NCBI GenBank assembly: GCA_045588675.1
Contig: JAZNER010000063.1
Coordinates: 1-17,984 of the forward strand
From: SVTX01 sp045588675
Lineage (GTDB): Bacteria; Bacillota; Clostridia; Oscillospirales; CAG-272
Reading direction: 5' to 3'
Length of the DNA stretch: 17,984 nucleotides
The notes beneath the pieces are model-generated. The model was not told where the DNA came from, ran no database searches, and was given only the letters and a program-made list of their open reading frames with translations. Shown piece by piece: positions 7,051 to 13,531 of this stretch. A program made the position numbers and the translations under genes. The first letter of the stretch is position 1; each line of letters begins with the position of its first letter.

Positions 7051-8169
7051 TTATTTGAACGAGTTGCTGTTTAATACAAGTGTACTGAAAAGAAACAGAA
7101 CGTCTGTATTCTCAAGATTAACAAGCTGAGGAATAATATCAGGGTGAATTGAACGAATATCTATAACAACAACATTTCTATATGCCTCTGAAAGAAGAGG
7201 AACCATGCTTGAACCATACGAATCACGGAAAACAACTAATGTATTCTTGTTTTCGCACTTGGGATTTGTAATCTTCAACAATGGGTTTCCTGCAGCACCG
7301 TTTAAGAAGATGTTATATCCGTCCTCGCCATTGAACAATTCAAGATTGTACATAGGAACGAGCTTCTTGTTAAGCATATCGTACACCTTACAGCTGTCAA
7401 TAGACTCATTTGTGAGGTATGTGATTTTATCGGGAGCTGGATTTATTGCGCTTTGACCGTGATATACGCCATGGAAATCACCGTCAATGGTATTCTCAGT
7501 GTAGTTGCCTGATATAAACTCAGACACGCCAAGCCCGTCTGTGAGTGCTTTTAGCGCTTCAAGAATCTTATCCTGACGCCAGTGTGTGTCAGTTTTATAG
7601 TAATCCTCAAGCTCAAGCGAATTGAAAAGGTCAATATATTCCATTTCGGGAAGCTTTTCCTTAATATCAGCAATCAGCTTGTCATAATCGGGAGAAACAT
7701 ATCCGAAATCTTTAGCAAAGAAGTAATTCTTATCAGGAATAATAGAAACATAAGAATTATTTACCTTGCCCGCGAGAAGATTTTGATAAATATATTCAAG
7801 TCTTGAAATTGAGTTATTTACAAAATTCTGATTGAATTCAGACTCAATCTTACCAATATATCCGTTCTCGATTGCAAGACCGTTGTTCTCTTTTAGCCCA
7901 AGAGCATTATACTGGAAATTTGCCTTGATTTTACGGAAAAATTCACGGAAAGGAAACTGGTCAACGCTGGCTTTTTCAAACTGGTCAATAGTCGTTTTAT
8001 CAATTACGCTTTCCAAGGTGATGTTCTCGGGAAATTGCGCTAACGGTCTGCGCTCACTGACAGAGCTTCCAGTAGGATTAAAGTAATTTATTATACACAG
8101 TACCGAAAACAATCCGATGAACAATGTAAAAACTAAAGTTACTACAACATTTTTTATTTTATTTTGCAT
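7051..8169 (-). CDS. DHHW family / AlgJ-AlgX-like SGNH protein
   Basis: The 372-residue product has one N-terminal membrane anchor (about residues 7-29) and an extracytoplasmic domain. Its features match the DHHW family: an early SERRPLAQFP segment (38-47), the DTHW motif (194-197, usually DxHW) and a serine motif FRDSYGSS (314-321). By analogy with AlgJ/AlgX and similar partners, it would accept an acyl group exported by the MBOAT protein and transfer it to a polysaccharide or wall polymer. The ATG at 8169 has an ideal AGGAGG five bases upstream. The gene starts 13 bases after the MBOAT stop, so the two are co-translated neighbours. The target polymer is unknown; no glycosyltransferase genes are present in the window. 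Confidence 0.85.
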   Translation of the reverse strand: MQNKIKNVVVTLVFTLFIGLFSVLCIINYFNPTGSSVSERRPLAQFPENITLESVIDKTTIDQFEKASVDQFPFREFFRKIKANFQYNALGLKENNGLAIENGYIGKIESEFNQNFVNNSISRLEYIYQNLLAGKVNNSYVSIIPDKNYFFAKDFGYVSPDYDKLIADIKEKLPEMEYIDLFNSLELEDYYKTDTHWRQDKILEALKALTDGLGVSEFISGNYTENTIDGDFHGVYHGQSAINPAPDKITYLTNESIDSCKVYDMLNKKLVPMYNLELFNGEDGYNIFLNGAAGNPLLKITNPKCENKNTLVVFRDSYGSSMVPLLSEAYRNVVVIDIRSIHPDIIPQLVNLENTDVLFLFSTLVLNSNSFK

Positions 8170-8182
8170 AATTACCTCCTAT

Positions 8183-9631
8183 TTAAAATCTGAAATAGAG
8201 GAACGGGCTGAATGAGCCGTCAACAAAATATGCAGTTACAATTAGTAGCATTACTACAATGAAAATCGGTTCAAGTATGTCAACTACAGCTTTACCGACC
8301 TTTGTGCTCTTGATTTTAAGAACTGCATTCTTCATAACAGGTGTCGCACCAAAAATCGCAACTGCTATAACGAATACATAGCCCAACAGATAATAGCCTG
8401 TGTCGCTTGACCAAACGGGAAGTCCGTTTGCGCCAAACATAGCACCAAGGTCGTGTAATGCGCCTGAAAGTCCGTTTGCACTGAATATTACAAAGCTTAC
8501 GAGTATTGCAACTACTACATATATGTGAGAGAATATTCTCGGAATTTTCTCAAAGAATTTTGCAAGGAAGAACTTTTCCATAAGCAAGAAAAGCGCAAAG
8601 AAAAGTCCCCATATAATGAATGTCCAGTCTGCTCCGTGCCAAAATCCTGTCAAGAACCAAACTGTAAGTGTGTTGAAGAACCAGCGTCCCTTCGACACAC
8701 GGTTTCCGCCAAGCGGAATATAAACATAGTCGCGGAACCAGGTTCCAAGCGACATATGCCATCTTCTCCAGAATTCAGCTATGCTCTTCGAAATGAAGGG
8801 ATAGTTAAAGTTTTCAAGGAAATGGAAGCCAAATATCTTGCCAAGGCCGATAGCCATATCAGAATAACCCGAGAAGTCAAAGTAAAGCTGGAGTGAAATC
8901 GCAATAGCGTAGATCCAGTACATTACTACCGACTGGTCGTTTGAGCTCATAAGTGTTCTTGAAAGACCGCCGAGCGTATCTGCGATAAGAACTTTTTTAG
9001 AAAGACCGATTACAAATCTCGTTACGCCATATGAAAAATTTTCAAGTGTATGCTTTCTTTCTGACAGCTCCTCCTCAACCGTTGTATAGCGAACGATGGG
9101 TCCTGCTATGAGCTGTGGGAAAAGAGAAACATATGTCGCAAGTCTGATGAAGCTTTTCTGAACCTTTGCATTACCTCTGTAAACATCAATGGTATAGCTC
9201 AATGTCTGGAATGTATAGAAGCTGATACCAATTGGAAGCGCAATAGCCAAAAGCTTGATTTCAGAATTTATGAGATTGTTTATATTGGTAATAAAGAAAT
9301 TGGAATACTTGAAAAATCCAAGTGAACCCAAGCTCAAAATGGTACTTGACCAAAGGAATACCTTAGACCAAACTGTGCCACGAAATTTATCAATCAGCAG
9401 GGCGTGGATATAGTTTACAAGTATCGTTGCGAGCATCAAGATTGTATAGATAGGCTCTCCGTAAAAATAGAAGAACAAGCTTGCGAGCAGGAGAACAAAG
9501 TTCTTCGCCTCAAAGTAATAATACTCTCCGTTTTTCTTTTTAAATATCTTTATTTTAAACGGCATAATAAAATATACCGCAAGTACGCCAACTAAGAAAT
9601 AGAATAAAAATGAAATACTTGAGAAAAGCAG
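8183..9631 (-). CDS. MBOAT family O-acyltransferase (AlgI/DltB/PatA-like), CTG start
   Basis: This multi-pass membrane protein probably moves acetyl groups across the membrane for polymer O-acetylation. Conserved MBOAT features are QLIAGPIVRY, FDFSGYSDMAIGLG, FWRRWHMSLGTWFRDYVYIP and the invariant histidine in GFWHGADW (His332 counting from CTG). The first in-frame ATG (9565) would cut off the first transmembrane helix. Reading upstream gives MLFSSISFLFYFL, the normal MBOAT N-terminus, beginning at a CTG codon at 9631. GGAGG lies exactly 7 bases before it, and no ATG, GTG or TTG in frame fits. The protein is then 482 residues, normal for AlgI-like members. It is the first gene of a two-gene operon with the DHHW gene. 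No strong promoter was seen between 9632 and 9685; a weak TAGAAT -10-like box lies near 9652. Confidence 0.92.
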   Translation of the reverse strand: MLFSSISFLFYFLVGVLAVYFIMPFKIKIFKKKNGEYYYFEAKNFVLLLASLFFYFYGEPIYTILMLATILVNYIHALLIDKFRGTVWSKVFLWSSTILSLGSLGFFKYSNFFITNINNLINSEIKLLAIALPIGISFYTFQTLSYTIDVYRGNAKVQKSFIRLATYVSLFPQLIAGPIVRYTTVEEELSERKHTLENFSYGVTRFVIGLSKKVLIADTLGGLSRTLMSSNDQSVVMYWIYAIAISLQLYFDFSGYSDMAIGLGKIFGFHFLENFNYPFISKSIAEFWRRWHMSLGTWFRDYVYIPLGGNRVSKGRWFFNTLTVWFLTGFWHGADWTFIIWGLFFALFLLMEKFFLAKFFEKIPRIFSHIYVVVAILVSFVIFSANGLSGALHDLGAMFGANGLPVWSSDTGYYLLGYVFVIAVAIFGATPVMKNAVLKIKSTKVGKAVVDILEPIFIVVMLLIVTAYFVDGSFSPFLYFRF

Positions 9632-9685
9632 AGCAATCCCTCCCTTTTAAATTCTAGATGAGTTTTGAATAAAATTTACATAAAT

Positions 9686-9716
9686 ATAGGGCGGGGCTCA
9701 CAGAACCCCGCCCTAT
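9686..9716 (-). terminator. Terminator after duplicated-domain lipoprotein gene
   Basis: An 11-bp stem ATAGGGCGGGG/CCCCGCCCTAT with a 9-base loop lies about 50 bases beyond the lipoprotein stop. On the minus strand it is followed by ATTTATGTAAATTTT, a moderately T-rich stretch. It separates the ECF-linked lipoprotein from the MBOAT operon. Confidence 0.75.
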
Positions 9717-9768
9717 TCGATAGGGTATCCTATGTTATAACCGTTATTGTTCGGTATCTATTGCAAGA

Positions 9769-10830
9769 TTATTGTGCGATATCAGCGTTTACAAATACAA
9801 CGATAGTAAGATTGTAAGCGCCCCATACAATATTTTCAGAAGTTGTATTCCAATCTATAAAGTATGGTGCCCAAGCGTCAACCTCCATACCCTCGTAGAG
9901 CTGGAAGATATATCCGCGGAATGTATCATCTGCATTCTCAGATTTGAAGCTTGCAGCACTTTCAAATCCGCCGATTTCATATGTGAAGCCTTCAACAAGT
10001 GTATTGTCCTCAATAACCTCAACTACACCTGAATAGGGGAAGTTTGCACCAAAAATAAGACCGTATGCCACATCCTCAGCACTTGTAGCTGAAGCAAATT
10101 CCATATTTGTCTTGAACTCTTCCCAAAGTGCAGCACCGAGTGTTCCCTCTGTTACGGGAGCTTCGATGATGTTTGCTTCACCGGTAAGCTTTGAAGGAAT
10201 CTTTGACTCACACATAATGAAGAATACAGTATTGTTGATTGCACCTGTTACGATTGTGTCTGCAGGAGTACCGCAAACTGCGTAATGAACATCAGCGTTT
10301 GACTCAAGACCGTCCATAAATGCCTGAACATCAGCACCTTCGGGAAGGTCAAATATATAGCTCATAAATGCTACGCCTGTCATTCCTGCCGCAAACATTG
10401 CTGCAGATTCATGTCCTGTAACTGTAAACTCGCCAGAAAAGCCCATAAAATACGCGTCTTCCTCCATAGGCATTGCCATAGGCATCTGAACTGTCTGACC
10501 TGCCTCTGACTCAGAAAGAGCAATTGCTATCTCAAGGGGTGTTGCATCAGGGTTTTCAGCCTTAATTGTTTTGAACATATTCCAGAAGTAAACACCAAAG
10601 TTGTTCTCGTCCTCTGTAGGAGCGATTACGGTGCCTTCAATAACAACCTCACCGGAGCCTTCGCCTTCTGTTGTTTCATTGTCCTGACCTTCGGTCGTTA
10701 CATTGTCCTGACCTTCGGTTGTCACATTGTCTTTATCTTCTGTTGTAACTTCATTGTTATTTCCGTTGTTGCAAGCTGCAAAGCTTAAGAGCATCATAGC
10801 CGCAAGAATAATTGCAAGAATCTTTTTCAT
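9769..10830 (-). CDS. Lipoprotein with internally duplicated domain, probable ECF regulon member
   Basis: The 353-residue product begins with a lipoprotein signal peptide (LLSFAAC, lipidated Cys20). A linker made of 8-residue repeats of the type VTTEGQDN (28-59) follows. The rest consists of two diverged copies of one domain, about residues 79-207 and 232-348. Shared landmarks in order are W..FKT, an A-rich helix, F/Y-x-G-G/E-F then ESAA, F..YIF.L.EG.(D/E)V.A, and G..N.T....V. I do not recognise the domain and no catalytic motif stands out. The start at 10830 (MKKILAIILAA) gives a canonical signal peptide, with AGAGAG about 10 bases upstream; the frame remains open to 10866. The promoter element upstream is identical in layout to that of the ECF sigma gene, so this is probably its target. 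Confidence 0.75.
   Translation of the reverse strand: MKKILAIILAAMMLLSFAACNNGNNNEVTTEDKDNVTTEGQDNVTTEGQDNETTEGEGSGEVVIEGTVIAPTEDENNFGVYFWNMFKTIKAENPDATPLEIAIALSESEAGQTVQMPMAMPMEEDAYFMGFSGEFTVTGHESAAMFAAGMTGVAFMSYIFDLPEGADVQAFMDGLESNADVHYAVCGTPADTIVTGAINNTVFFIMCESKIPSKLTGEANIIEAPVTEGTLGAALWEEFKTNMEFASATSAEDVAYGLIFGANFPYSGVVEVIEDNTLVEGFTYEIGGFESAASFKSENADDTFRGYIFQLYEGMEVDAWAPYFIDWNTTSENIVWGAYNLTIVVFVNADIAQ
10678..10749 (-). repeat. Three 24-bp in-frame tandem repeats in lipoprotein linker
   Basis: Three 24-bp units encode VTTEDKDN, VTTEGQDN and VTTEGQDN; a diverged fourth unit (ETTEGEGS) continues to about 10654. The two VTTEGQDN units are nearly identical at the DNA level, which suggests recent slippage. 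The linker is acidic and Thr-rich and probably spaces the domains from the membrane. Confidence 0.85.
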
Positions 10831-10880
10831 TGTTAAAATCTCTCTTTCTTTTTGTGTAATTTTCAATTCTTTATTAAATT

Positions 10881-10919
10881 CAGTCGAGTGCTGGTGTGCC
10901 GCGCGCCGTCACACTTGAC
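10881..10919 (-). promoter_or_regulatory. GC-rich inverted repeats in lipoprotein gene leader
   Basis: In the roughly 90-base leader of the lipoprotein gene, GTGTG and CACAC arms flank a CGGCGCGCGG core. Alternatively, an outer GTCAAGTG can pair with CACTCGAC (one mismatch). The two pairings share bases and exclude each other. This is the only GC-rich block in an otherwise AT-rich leader. Function is not known. Confidence 0.4.
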
Positions 10920-10928
10920 CCTTCCGTA

Positions 10929-10959
10929 TATAATACAAATTAATTTTAAAAAGGTGACC
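10929..10959 (-). promoter_or_regulatory. ECF-type promoter of lipoprotein gene
   Basis: On the minus strand, GGTCACCTTTTT, six bases, then AATTTGTATTATA. Both blocks and the spacing are identical to the element upstream of the ECF sigma gene (12311-12341). The distance between CACC and GTAT is 16 bases, the usual ECF -35/-10 spacing. It lies 25 bases downstream of the anti-sigma stop codon. Confidence 0.8.
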
Positions 10960-10984
10960 GCTTTTTTAAAAATTTTAAAAATTT

Positions 10985-11620
10985 TTATTCGGAAATTGCA
11001 AGGTCAATCACTGACCAAATCAAGCCATCATCATTCTGTTCGGCGGTAAGTCTGATATTGCATTCATCAGCAATCAAATTCAGAACATCATTAAGTTCAC
11101 TCTGGCTTGAGCAATAGATGTAAGCATCTAACTCAGGGCTCACCTCTGATTGATTAAAATTCGATGTTTTTTTCAGAAGCTCCAAAATCTCGATACTCAA
11201 TACATATTTAGTTGAACCACTGCTCTCGGAATCAGAGGCTGGCTTGCAGGCTTGTATATTCGCCCGAACATCTATAAACTCCATTCCCTCTCCACCGCGA
11301 AGCGAGTCTTGCGAAGAGGTATCGCTCTCAAACTCGGATATTGTTGTTGCATCCAAGGCACCCCTCGCGATTGCAATATCACCTCCTGGGGTAACTTGCG
11401 GAGTTGTTTCCTTAGCCGCAAAGAATCCGATGCAGAATACAAGGGCAAATGCGCAAAAAGCACCTGCAAGTCTGAGCCCACGATTAAAATCGGGAACGAA
11501 GATATATTTCTTATTATTTTGTTTTTCCTTTTGCTCTCTCATCTTTACAAGAGTAGCCTCAACAAGCTCTTCTCTCGGTTTGATCTTGCCGAGCGAGGCT
11601 TTTAATTCTTCTTTTTTCAT
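10985..11620 (-). CDS. Probable membrane anti-sigma factor
   Basis: The 211-residue product has a charged cytoplasmic N-terminus (KASLGKIKPREELVEATLVKM, about 6-27), typical of anti-sigma domains paired with clostridial ECF factors. One transmembrane helix follows (about 49-68), then a Ser/Asp-rich stalk (71-130) and a small extracytoplasmic domain (about 135-211). The inferred role is to hold the upstream sigma factor inactive at the membrane until an envelope signal is sensed. It lacks the HxxxCxxC zinc motif of ZAS-type anti-sigma factors. The ATG at 11620 has AAAGGA about 13 bases upstream, a rather long spacing. It lies 80 bases after the sigma gene, and a large hairpin spans that gap. 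No clear terminator follows, so transcription may continue into the lipoprotein gene. Confidence 0.75.
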   Translation of the reverse strand: MKKEELKASLGKIKPREELVEATLVKMREQKEKQNNKKYIFVPDFNRGLRLAGAFCAFALVFCIGFFAAKETTPQVTPGGDIAIARGALDATTISEFESDTSSQDSLRGGEGMEFIDVRANIQACKPASDSESSGSTKYVLSIEILELLKKTSNFNQSEVSPELDAYIYCSSQSELNDVLNLIADECNIRLTAEQNDDGLIWSVIDLAISE

Positions 11621-11670
11621 ATATAAACGGATTTCCTTTCTGTATTTTCCGTAACAATCAAAAATATGTG

Positions 11671-11710
11671 CGCCGAATAAGGTCTTATCTCCACCTCGCC
11701 TTATTCGGCG
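11671..11710 (-). promoter_or_regulatory. 12-bp inverted repeat over the sigma stop codon
   Basis: CGCCGAATAAGG (11671-11682) and CCTTATTCGGCG (11699-11710) form a perfect 12-bp stem with a 16-base loop. The sigma stop codon lies in the first arm on the minus strand. CACATATTTTTGATT, with a five-T run, follows the stem. It could attenuate transcription between the sigma and anti-sigma genes or stabilise the upstream mRNA. Confidence 0.65.
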
Positions 11711-12294
11711 TCATTATCTGCTAATTCAAGCTTCAACCTTTGCCTTGCTCTTGACAAACGCTTCTTTATATTTACTTCGCTTGTTTGCAGAATTTGTGAA
11801 ATCTCACGAATGGACATTTCCTCATAATAATATAGCAATACAACCTCGCGCATATTCTGCGGAAGCTTCAGCACCTGTGAATAAACATCAGGCCCGTCAC
11901 CAAGGTCACACACCTCGGTGGATTCATCCGGAATTTGCGAAATAATAGCATCCTCCAGTGTATCGACATTTTTTCGCCAAGGCGCCGTGAAATGTGAGTT
12001 GCAGCAGTTGATTGTGACTTTAATAAGCCACGCCTTCCTGTGCTCCTCGCTTTCAAATGGCTTCTCGTTAAGACACAGCTTCAAGAAAACATCTTGAAAA
12101 ATGTCATCGGCATCATGCGAAGATTGCGTTTTTGTCAATGCTATGCGATAAATCATAGGTGAATAATATCTGACTACCTCGTCAGTTACTTCAAGAGGCA
12201 GTTTTTTTATATCAGCCTTCCGCTGAGGCTCATATAAGCTATTCACTATTTCCGATTTATCGTCGAAAAATTCATGTGAGTTATTATGTTCCAT
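11701..12294 (-). CDS. ECF-type RNA polymerase sigma factor
   Basis: The 197-residue product is a sigma-70 family ECF factor. Region 2 spans about 39-101 (YYSPMIYRIALTKT, DADDIFQDVFLKL, KAWLIKVTINCC) and region 4 about 140-190 (LPQNMREVVLLYYYEEMSIREISQIL, then helix-turn-helix SEVNIKKRLSRARQRLKLEL). The N-terminus has an extra unstructured stretch of about 35 residues. The start is taken at the ATG at 12294 because AAGGA sits 7 bases upstream; a GTG at 12309 is in frame but lacks a ribosome binding site. The next gene is a likely membrane anti-sigma factor. The promoter 17 bases upstream carries the same bipartite element as the lipoprotein gene further down, so the sigma factor probably activates its own operon. 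Confidence 0.93.
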   Translation of the reverse strand: MEHNNSHEFFDDKSEIVNSLYEPQRKADIKKLPLEVTDEVVRYYSPMIYRIALTKTQSSHDADDIFQDVFLKLCLNEKPFESEEHRKAWLIKVTINCCNSHFTAPWRKNVDTLEDAIISQIPDESTEVCDLGDGPDVYSQVLKLPQNMREVVLLYYYEEMSIREISQILQTSEVNIKKRLSRARQRLKLELADNDAE

Positions 12295-12310
12295 CTCATG
12301 TTCCTTCACT

Positions 12311-12341
12311 TATAATACAAATTTTTCGTAAAAAGGTGACC
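12311..12341 (-). promoter_or_regulatory. Autoregulatory ECF-type promoter of sigma operon
   Basis: GGTCACCTTTTT (12330-12341), N6 and AATTTGTATTATA (12311-12323) read on the minus strand. This matches the element at 10929-10959 over 25 fixed positions with the same spacer length. The predicted start lies only about 10-12 bases before the ATG, so the leader is very short and the ribosome binding site is almost at the 5' end. Confidence 0.8.
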
Positions 12342-12578
12342 AAAATAAGAAAAAAATTTTTTGTCTGAAAAATAATCCTGATTTGTTATATAAAAATTTA
12401 AGCGTTGATAACTGTTTGTCCTATTTAATAGTATAACATATTAATTTGATGTGCACAAGAATATTGAATGAAAATTAATATTTTTACCATAAGCTTTCAT
12501 TATTAAATACTAATAGACAAAAAATGTCAATAGATAAGAAAAAAAGTATCTAAAACATAGTTTTTTTGCAAATTTATC
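12342..12578. other. Long AT-rich intergenic spacer
   Basis: This spacer separates the divergent sigma operon and metF operon. Apart from the possible minus-strand sigma-A promoter it shows no gene, no T-box and no SAM-riboswitch-like structure. It is extremely AT-rich. Confidence 0.6.
12502..12530 (-). promoter_or_regulatory. Possible second, sigma-A promoter of sigma operon
   Basis: On the minus strand, TTGACA (12525-12530) and TTTAAT (12502-12507) are 17 bases apart. Transcripts would start near 12495 with a leader of about 200 bases. This could give the basal expression an autoregulated sigma gene needs. Confidence 0.5.
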
Positions 12579-12607
12579 TTGAAAATATATGTTTTGTATG
12601 ATATACT
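12579..12607 (+). promoter_or_regulatory. Sigma-A promoter of metF operon
   Basis: TTGAAA (12579-12584) and TATACT (12602-12607) are separated by 17 bases, with TGA before the -10 box. The start would be near 12614, so the leader is only about 39 bases. A SAM or B12 riboswitch cannot fit in it. Confidence 0.75.
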
Positions 12608-12652
12608 TTAATTAATTACAATAATTTAATGAAAACTATTGAAAGGCACAAA

Positions 12653-13531
12653 ATGAAGCTTACTGAAATTCTTGAAAAAAACAGAAACTCGCTTTCATTT
12701 GAGGTTTTCCCTCCCAAGACAACTACTAATTTTGATAGCGTTAAGTCTGCAACAGAGCAAATTGCAAAGCTCAAGCCCTCATTTATGAGTGTTACATACG
12801 GTGCGGGAGGAGGTACGAGCCAATACACGCTTGATATTGCGAAAAATATAAAAAAGGAGTATGGCGTGCCTACTCTGGCTCATTTAACCTGTGTGTCCTC
12901 AACAGAGGAGAAGGTTCACTCTATGATAGAGGCTATAAAAAGCTCGGGAATTCAGAATGTTATGGCCCTGCGCGGAGATATTCCCAGCGATATGCTTGAC
13001 GCCGACAGAACTAATTGGAAATACAAGCACGCTATTGACCTTATCCTTGAGCTAAAGGAATGCGGTGCAGATTTTTGCATTGGCGGAGCTTGCTATCCCG
13101 AAATTCACCCAGAGAGCGCTAATCAAAAGGACGACATCAAGTATTTGAAGGAAAAGGTTGCTGCAGGCTGCAATTTTCTGACCACTCAAATGTTTTTTGA
13201 CAACAATTTGCTCTATAACTTCCTATATAAAATTCGTGAAGCAGGCATTACAATTCCCATTATCCCCGGTATTATGCCTATAACCCACGCCTCACAGTTA
13301 GAGAGAGCAATTAAGCTTTCGGGGTCATTTATACCGCAAAGATTTAAGGCTCTTGTTGACAAATTTGGCTCTGACCCTGAGGCTATGAAGCAAGCGGGTA
13401 TCGCATATGCTACCGACCAGATTATTGACCTTTACGCAAACGGAATTACCAATGTTCATGTTTATTCGATGAACAAACCCGAAATTGCAGAGAAAATTCA
13501 AAGCAATTTGTCAGCTATCATCGGAAAATGA
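12653..13531 (+). CDS. metF: 5,10-methylenetetrahydrofolate reductase
   Basis: MetF reduces 5,10-methylene-THF to 5-methyl-THF, the methyl donor for methionine synthase. The 292-residue product is a single FAD-binding TIM barrel of the usual bacterial length. It shows SFEVFPPKT with the catalytic Glu17, MSVTYGAGG (45-53), NVMALRGDIP (102-111, flavin-contacting Asp109), CYPEIHPES (147-155) and TTQMFFDN (177-184). The ATG at 12653 is chosen because AAAGG lies 6 bases upstream; an in-frame ATG at 12629 has none. It is the first gene of a three-gene operon. Its stop codon overlaps the ATG of the next gene (ATGA), so translation is probably coupled. No MetV-type zinc/cysteine partner gene is present. 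Confidence 0.97.
   Translation: MKLTEILEKNRNSLSFEVFPPKTTTNFDSVKSATEQIAKLKPSFMSVTYGAGGGTSQYTLDIAKNIKKEYGVPTLAHLTCVSSTEEKVHSMIEAIKSSGIQNVMALRGDIPSDMLDADRTNWKYKHAIDLILELKECGADFCIGGACYPEIHPESANQKDDIKYLKEKVAAGCNFLTTQMFFDNNLLYNFLYKIREAGITIPIIPGIMPITHASQLERAIKLSGSFIPQRFKALVDKFGSDPEAMKQAGIAYATDQIIDLYANGITNVHVYSMNKPEIAEKIQSNLSAIIGK

Noticed and set aside
8525..8896. A 123-codon plus-strand open frame inside the MBOAT gene
   Set aside because: It is antisense to conserved MBOAT motifs (WHG, FWRRWH), has no ribosome binding site and an improbable Lys/Glu/Cys-rich composition.
10678..10749. Short direct repeats considered as a CRISPR-like array
   Set aside because: The 24-bp units are adjacent without spacers and encode an in-frame linker of the lipoprotein.
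10961..10987. AT palindrome after the anti-sigma stop as a terminator
   Set aside because: The stem has only A-T pairs and is imperfect; it is not enough to call a terminator.
12294..12309. GTG start for the sigma factor at 12309
   Set aside because: It has no ribosome binding site and lies almost at the predicted transcript start; the ATG at 12294 has AAGGA at 7 bases.
12310..12652. SAM or cobalamin riboswitch before metF
   Set aside because: The region is AT-rich without GC stems, and the convincing promoter lies only about 45 bases from the ATG.
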